DNA from: an uncultured Oxalobacteraceae bacterium
GTDB lineage: Bacteria > Pseudomonadota > Gammaproteobacteria > Burkholderiales > Burkholderiaceae
Direction: 5' to 3'
DNA length: 7,442 bases
Assembly (NCBI GenBank): GCA_946478765.1
Contig: CAMLDH010000191.1
Coordinates: 1 to 7,442, forward strand
Part shown: positions 1 to 4,287 of the stretch, piece by piece
Layout: each line of letters opens with the position of its first letter
How positions within the stretch are numbered: position 1 is the stretch's first letter
The notes under the pieces: generated by a model
Database searches by the model: none
What the model saw: the letters and a program-made list of their open reading frames with translations, nothing else
Told to the model about the DNA's origin: nothing
Translations under genes and position numbers: made by a program

Positions 1-1
1 A

Positions 2-148
2 TTGATAATCACTTCCGGACGAGAGGTAAATCATGTCGACGTCGCCAACCGGGCGGAACTTTATTGCCGAGGCCATCCACTCATCCTCGACCGCTTCAAA
101 CTGAAAACGATCTGTTGCAGCGGCCAAGACTCGTGGTCCACGCAATGA
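2..148 (+). CDS. Possible C-terminal tail of an upstream gene (partial)
   Basis: One forward frame is open from the window edge to a TGA at 146-148, giving about 48 residues with a fairly natural composition (for example VDVANRAELYCRGHPLI). The segment VANRAEL followed by a short helix and GHPLI faintly recalls the last helix of LuxR/NarL-type DNA-binding domains (typically V-x-NRxE-...-HGLI), but the residues before it do not fit that domain well, so this is only a hint. Another frame is also open from base 1 to 159 but is Arg/Pro-rich and less protein-like. If the tail is real, hrp box 1 lies inside its coding sequence, which is possible but unusual. Function not recognised. Confidence 0.3.
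   Translation: MIITSGREVNHVDVANRAELYCRGHPLILDRFKLKTICCSGQDSWSTQ
55..83 (+). promoter_or_regulatory. hrp box 1 (HrpL-type ECF sigma promoter)
   Basis: GGAACT (55-60), a 16-base spacer, then CCACTCA (77-83). This fits the hrp box consensus GGAACC/T-N15-16-CCACNNA recognised by the HrpL ECF sigma factor in HrpL-type type III secretion systems. It sits 89 bases ahead of the 67-aa gene at 173 and points towards it. The same -35 word and the same 16-base spacing recur at 1085-1113, which makes chance unlikely. Confidence 0.8.
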
Positions 149-172
149 AAATCTACTGAAGAGAGAGATGCC

Positions 173-376
173 ATGTCCGCAAACCAAAATAATTTATTCG
201 CTACCCAAGCGAATTCTCAATTTTCCCAGCCCCCCGCCAACCCGGGCGTGCAAAACATGCAGCAGGGCTTCCAGGAAGCCATGGAGTTTCAGCACTGGGT
301 TTCGGAGCAGTCGCAGGTGCTGGGGCGACTGAAAATATTTCATACCATGGCAAAATCGATCAACGATCAGCAATAG
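173..376 (+). CDS. Small Asn/Gln-rich protein, candidate T3SS-secreted or pilus/needle-type protein
   Basis: 67-residue protein starting MSANQNNLFATQ. The first 34 residues contain no charged residue and are rich in Asn, Gln, Ser, Ala and Pro. The remainder (about 30-67) looks like one amphipathic helix ending in KSINDQQ. There is no signal peptide or membrane helix. A flexible uncharged N-terminus plus a C-terminal helix, in a protein under 100 aa behind an hrp box, fits a small T3SS export substrate such as a pilus or needle subunit, but I recognise no specific family. A purine-rich stretch (GAAGAGAGAGA, 158-168) serves as ribosome binding site. An overlapping ATG at 168 opens a different, Arg-rich 54-codon frame that looks spurious. 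Probably the first gene transcribed from hrp box 1, with the 53-aa gene 102 bases downstream. Confidence 0.75.
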   Translation: MSANQNNLFATQANSQFSQPPANPGVQNMQQGFQEAMEFQHWVSEQSQVLGRLKIFHTMAKSINDQQ

Positions 377-478
377 ACGCGGAAAAGCGGCGGCGTAAGC
401 CCACGCAAAATTCTTGATGGTGGCTTCGCCGTTTACAGACGACAGGCCGTTTTTATATTCCACATATGGGAGTTAAAC

Positions 479-640
479 ATGACATCGCGCATAAAAAATA
501 ATGGCCCAGTGCGCAACGGGTTCGACGAAGGGAATGACACAATGAATACAGTATTCCAGGAGTCGAAGGATCTCAAATTCGCGGACATTTTCGGCAAGCT
601 CATTAAAAAAACAGACGACGGCACGCAGGCGAGTTTGTAG
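479..640 (+). CDS. Small hypothetical protein (53 aa) in the hrp-box transcription unit
   Basis: ATG at 479 preceded by GGGAG (468-472) at an ideal 6-base spacing; stop TAG at 638-640. The product is hydrophilic, begins MTSRIKNNGPVRNGFDEGND and ends with a probable short helix (FADIFGKLIKK) and a polar tail. It has no membrane segment, signal peptide or recognisable motif. An internal ATG at 542 with GAAGGG upstream could give a 32-aa version. It lies 102 bases after the 67-aa gene on the same strand with no convincing terminator between them, so co-transcription from hrp box 1 is likely. A stem-loop follows the stop. It could be a small secreted protein, chaperone-like factor or regulator; function unknown. 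Support comes mainly from the ribosome binding site and context. Confidence 0.5.
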   Translation: MTSRIKNNGPVRNGFDEGNDTMNTVFQESKDLKFADIFGKLIKKTDDGTQASL

Positions 641-659
641 GGTTGATTTACCGTCCATA

Positions 660-688
660 CACGTCGGCTCGCGATAACAGCCGGCGTG
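660..688 (+). terminator. Stem-loop after the small-gene unit, possible terminator
   Basis: CACGTCGGCT (660-669) pairs with AGCCGGCGTG (679-688), a 10-bp stem with one G-T wobble and a 9-base loop, 19 bases after the stop of the 53-aa gene. There is no immediate T-run; T-rich sequence comes only about 16 bases later (704-717). The position suits transcription termination or mRNA 3'-end protection, but it is not a textbook intrinsic terminator. Confidence 0.4.
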
Positions 689-959
689 GCAAGGACCGCG
701 AAACTGTTTTACTTTTTCCCAAGCAGCCAGGCTCGCCGCGCACTGGCCACGGCGCTTGATGTGGCAGGGCGCATCCCGCCGGCCTTATCGCTTCCTGCCA
801 CTGATTTTCTCCGACGCCGACTCTCCGGTTGGCGCCTCCATCTCTCATCCCCTGTTGTACTGTCGCCCGGCGCGGTCCATCACATTCGCCCGGTGCCGAA
901 CTGAGTGGCCTGCGAACACCACGCCGTACAACCTGGGAATTATCCTCCCCGGCACCCAA

Positions 960-977
960 GCATGTTGTACAACATGC
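960..977. promoter_or_regulatory. Perfect 18-bp palindrome, candidate operator
   Basis: GCATGTTGTACAACATGC reads identically on both strands with no spacer. Its core half-site recurs as TGTTGTAC at 853-860 and GTACAAC at 926-932. Dyads with a TTGT/ACAA core are typical binding sites of dimeric regulators (several GntR-family members bind similar sequences), but no specific regulator can be assigned. It lies 108 bases ahead of hrp box 2. With no T-run and no loop it is unlikely to act as a terminator. Confidence 0.4.
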
Positions 978-1084
978 GGTTTCCCGCCTCCACGCAAAAC
1001 ACGATTCGATTTGATGTACGTCCGGCTCTATTGACTCACGGCGATTCACCAACGACGCACCGCACTCCGGCCACATATGCATAT

Positions 1085-1113
1085 GGAACTACACGTTTTA
1101 TTTCAGCCACATA
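1085..1113 (+). promoter_or_regulatory. hrp box 2 (HrpL-type ECF sigma promoter)
   Basis: GGAACT (1085-1090), a 16-base spacer, then CCACATA (1107-1113), matching GGAACC/T-N15-16-CCACNNA. It has the same -35 hexamer and spacing as hrp box 1. It lies 127 bases ahead of the ATG of the repeat protein at 1241, implying a leader of roughly 120 bases. A 12-bp palindrome, CATATGCATATG (1074-1085), ends on the first base of the -35 element and could bind a further regulator. Confidence 0.85.
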
Positions 1114-1119
1114 GAAAAA

Positions 1120-1148
1120 GCAACCGTCAAGAACAAACAACCCACGCA
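1120..1148 (+). promoter_or_regulatory. Possible second, tandem hrp box
   Basis: GCAACC (1120-1125), a 16-base spacer, then CCACGCA (1142-1148). The -10 part matches CCACNNA, the spacing is exact, and the -35 part differs from GGAACC at one base. It starts 35 bases after the start of hrp box 2. It may be a weaker second start for the repeat-protein gene, or a decayed copy. Because only one of the two elements is perfect, confidence is limited. Confidence 0.35.
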
Positions 1149-1230
1149 AATTGTTCACGACGTTTCAGTTTCAAATAAATAAGGTTATTCCTCGTTTTCC
1201 ATGCGCGGAATGCTATCGATATCGGATATT

Positions 1231-1234
1231 GGAG
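1231..1234 (+). promoter_or_regulatory. Ribosome binding site fixing the start of the repeat protein
   Basis: GGAG lies 6 bases before the ATG at 1241. This favours 1241 over an in-frame TTG at 1151, which has no purine-rich site, would add 30 residues rich in Phe, Cys and Arg, and lies only about 38 bases after hrp box 2. Confidence 0.8.
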
Positions 1235-1240
1235 AAAACC

Positions 1241-2809
1241 ATGAGCACCATACAAAATAATGCCAACTCAACAGTCCTCAACTTTAATGTAACTGCATCC
1301 CCTGAGCCGACAACGTTGCTCAGCGATTACGATTATGACTCCCTGAACGACGGCAGTGACATCGATAGCGGCGACTCTACGCCCCATGGCGGCAAAGGTA
1401 GCCCTATTGACAAGCTGCCTTTGCCGGATTTTCTCAAGGCGTTCCTGAAGAACTTGCTTGGCGATTCCGGCAATACCGGCAATGGCCTGCCTTCTAATGC
1501 CGACGCCGCCAAGACCATCCACGACTTCCAGGGCGAGAAGAAAACCGGCTTGCTGGGCAGCGACCAGATCAAGCAGATGGCCGACACCGGCTACTGCAAG
1601 ATGCCTAACGGCGAGATCATCCAGGTGCCGCCGGATGTCCAGGCTGCCGCTCAGAAGATGATGGCCAACAATGGCGATCTGTTCAAGAAACTGGAATCGA
1701 TCATCCGAGGCAGCCACGACGGCTTGCTCAGCCAGGAAGACTACCACGCAGCGCTCAAGGACGGCAGCATCGGCAAGCCGGGCACAGCCGATCTTCCGAT
1801 GACGCGGGGTCTGGATACTAACGCTTTCTTGAAATTTGTGATGGACGGCACTCTTTCCCCAAATCGTCCGACCGAATATAACGCCGCCAAGACCATCCAC
1901 GACTTCCAGGGCGAGAAGAAAACCGGCTTGCTGGGCAGCGACCAGATCAAGCAGATGGCCGACACCGGCTACTGCAAGATGCCTAACGGCGAGATCATCC
2001 AGGTGCCGCCGGATGTCCAGGCTGCCGCTCAGAAGATGATGGCCAACAATGGCGATCTGTTCAAGAAACTGGAATCGATCATCCGAGGCAGCCACGACGG
2101 CTTGCTCAGCCAGGAAGACTTCGACGCGGCGCTCAAGGACGGCAGCATCGGCAAACCGGGCACGCCCGCTCTTTCGCAGCCCAATGGCTCTCAGGGCAAT
2201 ACCCCTGCGCCAGCACCAGAGGTTCCAATGTCGGCAATAGGTGCGACAACCACGATGGAGAAGTTCCAGAAAGATATGGGCGGTGCTGACATGACCCTAG
2301 CGGAATTCAAGCAGATTGCCGAGACGGGCAAATACACCAAGAAAGATGGCACAACCGTTGATGTTTCGCCGGAAGTGAAAGCGGCTGCCAAGACCTTTAT
2401 GGCCAATGACGCAGCCTTGTTCCAAAAGCTTGAGGTGACGAGCAACGGCAATGACGACAGCATAATCGGCCTCAAGGATTACAACCCAGCTTGGAGGCGT
2501 GTAGTATCCGATTCGCTCGACTCCATGAAAAGCTTCATGGAAACGCAACTTGGTGGTGCGCACATAAGCAAAGCCCAAATCAAGGAGATGGTCGAGACAG
2601 GCAAAGTCACGGATAACAATGGCAATAAGATCGATGTTCCAGCGCAAGTACAAGAGGCTGCCCGGAACTTTATGGAGAATGGCGCATGGTTGTTCGAGGA
2701 TACTGAAGCGACGGCGAACGGCGTGAATGACGACCTTATGAGCGTCAGCGATATCAATGACAAACTCTCGTCGGTAAAAAAGGAGCAATCGGAAAACAAC
2801 GACCACTAA
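1241..2809 (+). CDS. Four-repeat protein, probable type III secreted protein (HrpL regulon)
   Basis: 522 residues. Residues 1-50 are rich in Ser, Thr, Asn and Asp; there is no acidic residue in the first 12 and an aliphatic residue at position 4, matching the N-terminal pattern of HrpL-regulated T3SS substrates. No signal peptide or membrane helix is seen. Residues 55-75 contain a short hydrophobic helix (LPDFLKAFLKNLLG). Four related units follow: about 89-181, 215-307, 337-424 and 427-515. Each reads roughly F-x-GxxxxxxxQIKxMxxTG-NG-I-VpPxVQaAAxxFMaN-LFxKLE and ends in a degenerate EF-hand-like loop (SHDGLLSQED, GNDDSIIGLKD, VNDDLMSVSD). Units 1 and 2 are nearly identical in DNA; 3 and 4 have diverged. 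From memory, the 'AA..-LF..-DG-S..D' layout resembles N-terminal repeats of NolX/HrpF/PopF translocon proteins, but the hydrophobic C-terminal region of those proteins is missing. It may be a translocon accessory or an effector. Preceded by hrp box 2; ends TAA. Confidence 0.85.
   Translation: MSTIQNNANSTVLNFNVTASPEPTTLLSDYDYDSLNDGSDIDSGDSTPHGGKGSPIDKLPLPDFLKAFLKNLLGDSGNTGNGLPSNADAAKTIHDFQGEKKTGLLGSDQIKQMADTGYCKMPNGEIIQVPPDVQAAAQKMMANNGDLFKKLESIIRGSHDGLLSQEDYHAALKDGSIGKPGTADLPMTRGLDTNAFLKFVMDGTLSPNRPTEYNAAKTIHDFQGEKKTGLLGSDQIKQMADTGYCKMPNGEIIQVPPDVQAAAQKMMANNGDLFKKLESIIRGSHDGLLSQEDFDAALKDGSIGKPGTPALSQPNGSQGNTPAPAPEVPMSAIGATTTMEKFQKDMGGADMTLAEFKQIAETGKYTKKDGTTVDVSPEVKAAAKTFMANDAALFQKLEVTSNGNDDSIIGLKDYNPAWRRVVSDSLDSMKSFMETQLGGAHISKAQIKEMVETGKVTDNNGNKIDVPAQVQEAARNFMENGAWLFEDTEATANGVNDDLMSVSDINDKLSSVKKEQSENNDH
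1503..1785 (+). repeat. Direct repeat, copy 1 (within the repeat protein)
   Basis: This 283-bp block recurs 378 bases downstream at 1881-2163. By eye the first 240 bases are identical, with four differences overall (1743, 1745, 1750, 1777). The offset is an exact multiple of three, so the frame is kept. It encodes repeat unit 1. Near-identity including synonymous positions indicates recent duplication or ongoing gene conversion. Confidence 0.95.
1881..2163 (+). repeat. Direct repeat, copy 2 (within the repeat protein)
   Basis: Second copy of the 283-bp block at 1503-1785, encoding repeat unit 2. The two copies are separated by a 95-bp non-repeated linker (about residues 182-214) that shows no similarity to the linkers around units 3 and 4. 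The 3' end carries the few differences, changing Tyr-His to Phe-Asp beside the EF-hand-like loop. Confidence 0.95.
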
Positions 2810-3157
2810 ACGACCACTACAGTTAAGTAGCATCGCATGCGCCCCTAAGTAACACGATGATCAGAGCGCATGCCCGGCCTCGAAACTTGCAGGTGGATCG
2901 GAGAATCATTCTCAAGTCCACCTAAGGGGCCGGGCATGCTGCCGAGGCGCTGGTCAGAGAGCGGTTTTTATATGTTCGGCTGAAACAAGCATGACGGATA
3001 AGCTGAGTATCAAGGATGCCGAGCTGAGAAGCTGGGGCTGAATTAAAGTTATTCCTCTCCGGCGTGCCGGCATTCACCACCTTGCGCGGCGAAATCGACC
3101 CGACGATCGCGGCGATACCATCTCTGCGATACCGGCCACGTTCACCGGTCGGCGCAT
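2810..3157. other. Gene-free junction between the hrp genes and the LysR/kinase cluster
   Basis: The + strand repeat-protein gene and the - strand LysR gene converge on this stretch. The only strong structure is the compound inverted repeat at 2835-2939. Further on are a weak 4-bp stem followed by five T (2948-2969), a 16-codon frame at 2991-3041 without support, a short duplicated word GCGATACC (3112-3119 and 3126-3133) and a 5-bp ACCGG/CCGGT stem (3131-3149) just beyond the LysR stop. A 26-codon stretch from 3064 (MPAFTTLRGEID...) reads like protein but has no ribosome binding site and could be a gene remnant. No insertion-sequence gene is visible. Confidence 0.5.
2835..2939. repeat. Compound inverted repeat, probable terminator or junction structure
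   Basis: GCATGCCCGGCC (2868-2879) pairs perfectly with GGCCGGGCATGC (2928-2939). Nested inside are AGGTGGA/TCCACCT (2891-2897 with 2917-2923) and GAGAAT/ATTCTC (2901-2906 with 2908-2913), so 2868-2939 can fold into one long interrupted hairpin. A further arm, GCATGCGC (2835-2842), can pair with GCGCATGC (2866-2873), or, extended to GCATGCGCCCCT, with the right arm leaving a small bulge. The folds are mutually exclusive. It lies between convergent genes, so it may end transcription from both sides; there is no direct T-run. A mobile-element scar is an alternative. Confidence 0.6.
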
Positions 3158-4102
3158 TTACAGATCCTGCTCATGCTTCTTTCCATGCGCCAGCAACAGG
3201 CAGTCACGAAAGACTTGCGTCACGCGCGGCGGGCTCGGTGAATGCCTGATCGCGCTGACGAAGATGCAGTCGTAGCGAAAGCGAGAAGGCTTCACTGCCC
3301 GCATCAAGCCTTCCGCCTCGAAACTCCGGGCGTAGTGGTCTGGCAGGAATCCGAGAAACTGACCGGAAAGAATCAGGGTCGCGATCGATTCCTGGTCGAA
3401 CCCCGTCGCTTTATGCGCCAAGCGCACCTTCTGGCTGATTTTCATGTTGGGGGAGTGATATCCCAACCCCGCGAACTGATACGCATGCAGGCTCTTCCAG
3501 GTCAGTTGCTCATGCCTTGCCGTAAACAACGGATGCCTGTTGCCGCAGTAAAGCAGCATGGTTTCGCCGAACAGCTCGCTGTATGACAGGCTGGCGGAAC
3601 TGCGATGTGCGGGAATGATGCCGACCTGGAACCGGCCATCCATGACCCCTTGCTCGATGGTATTGATCGGCGCGACATGCATGTTGAGCGAAACGTCCGG
3701 CGCGTGCCGCGTAAACAACGCGATCGCGTCGCCCAGCCGGGCCGCGGGGTTGCTGGCAGTCTTGTCGAAGACCGCCACGTTGAGCTGTCCGCCCATGCGG
3801 CGGTGAATCTCGTCGACGCTGCGGATAAACGCATCGGTCGCCGCCAGCAGGTGTTGCGTCTCCTGATAGATCCGCGCGCCCTCCGCGGTGGTGGCAAAGC
3901 CGCTGCGGCCGCGCCGGCAGAGCGTCAAGCCCAGGCGCGTTTCCAGATCCTTCACATGCTTGCTGATGGTCGAAATGCCGATATTGAGTTCCAGCTCGGC
4001 AGCCGCCATCCCGCCGCAATCCACGACGCTTTTGAACACCCGCAGCAGGCGCATGTCGGCATCGCTCAGTTGCCCCAGTATTGCGCGTTTTTTTACTTGC
4101 AT
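3158..4102 (-). CDS. LysR-type transcriptional regulator
   Basis: 314 residues, the usual length for LysR-type regulators, which are tetrameric DNA-binding proteins that respond to a small co-inducer. A winged helix-turn-helix covers about residues 14-73, with recognition helix near GISTISKHVKDLETRLG and the wing LCRRGRSGFATTAEG. A linker helix follows (about 74-105), then the two-lobed effector-binding domain (about 106-305, beginning QLNVAVFDKTASNP). Start ATG at 4102 with GAAG four bases upstream; stop TAA. It lies 115 bases downstream of the hybrid kinase on the same strand, so it could be co-transcribed or have its own promoter in the gap. LysR regulators usually control a divergent neighbour, but none is present here. 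The inducer and targets cannot be read from the sequence. Confidence 0.9.
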   Translation of the reverse strand: MQVKKRAILGQLSDADMRLLRVFKSVVDCGGMAAAELELNIGISTISKHVKDLETRLGLTLCRRGRSGFATTAEGARIYQETQHLLAATDAFIRSVDEIHRRMGGQLNVAVFDKTASNPAARLGDAIALFTRHAPDVSLNMHVAPINTIEQGVMDGRFQVGIIPAHRSSASLSYSELFGETMLLYCGNRHPLFTARHEQLTWKSLHAYQFAGLGYHSPNMKISQKVRLAHKATGFDQESIATLILSGQFLGFLPDHYARSFEAEGLMRAVKPSRFRYDCIFVSAIRHSPSPPRVTQVFRDCLLLAHGKKHEQDL

Positions 4103-4207
4103 AAATCTTCAACCTAGATTCGGCAGTTGACCGCTCACTTTTGCCTGGAAAGCCTGATGAACATTGACTTTCTTTCGTCCGATAACGATCACCAATTAGG
4201 GGGTAGC

Positions 4208-4287
4208 GGCAGCGTGTTCAATGCGCGAATTCAGCCTTGATGTGCCGCTCGATCTGCTCCAGCATCGGCTGCAGCCGGCCGACAATC
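4208..4287 (-). repeat. Duplicated kinase 3' end, copy A
   Basis: The last 22 codons of the hybrid kinase plus about 10 bases beyond its stop match 7361-7442 in direct orientation. From 4221 to 4287 I count about 8 mismatches in 67 aligned bases, several of them silent. Copy B has two extra bases next to the stop position. The similarity fades beyond the stop. Confidence 0.9.

Larger units (their letters stand above)
641..1084. other. Gene-free stretch between the two hrp-box units
   Basis: I find no convincing gene here on either strand; open frames of up to 144 codons exist but have biased, shuffled-looking composition and no ribosome binding sites. The stretch holds the 660-688 stem-loop, an inverted repeat GTGGCAGG (761-768) / CCTGCCAC (794-801), an 18-bp palindrome at 960-977 with two related half-sites upstream (853-860 and 926-932), a CCACGCAA word (990-997), and a 12-bp palindrome (1074-1085) abutting hrp box 2. 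It is most likely regulatory or untranslated sequence. Confidence 0.5.

Noticed and set aside
33..104. 23-codon frame with a good-looking GAGAGG site upstream
   Set aside because: It spans hrp box 1 and ends before the expected transcription start; too short to support alone.
381..407. GGAAAA-N14-CCACGCA as a third hrp box for the 53-aa gene
   Set aside because: Weak -35 element and a 14-base spacer, outside the 15-16 base range.
648..1082. 144-codon open frame on the - strand of the gene-free stretch
   Set aside because: Cys/Arg/Gly-rich shuffled composition, no ribosome binding site, and it runs across the palindrome and towards hrp box 2.
1151..1240. Upstream in-frame TTG start for the repeat protein
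   Set aside because: No ribosome binding site, and the added residues are unlike a T3SS N-terminus; ATG at 1241 has GGAG at ideal spacing.
1268..2095. 275-codon open frame antisense to the repeat protein
   Set aside because: It mirrors the high-GC codons and the internal duplication of the sense gene; a shadow, not a gene.
2948..2969. CGCT/AGCG stem followed by five T as an intrinsic terminator
   Set aside because: The stem is only 4 bp with an 8-base loop; too weak to call.
2991..3041. 16-codon frame starting MTDKLSIKDAELRSWG
   Set aside because: Reads like protein but is very short, with no ribosome binding site and no recognisable homology.
3112..3133. GCGATACC direct repeat (14-base period)
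   Set aside because: Only two short copies; no attachment-site or CRISPR-like organisation.
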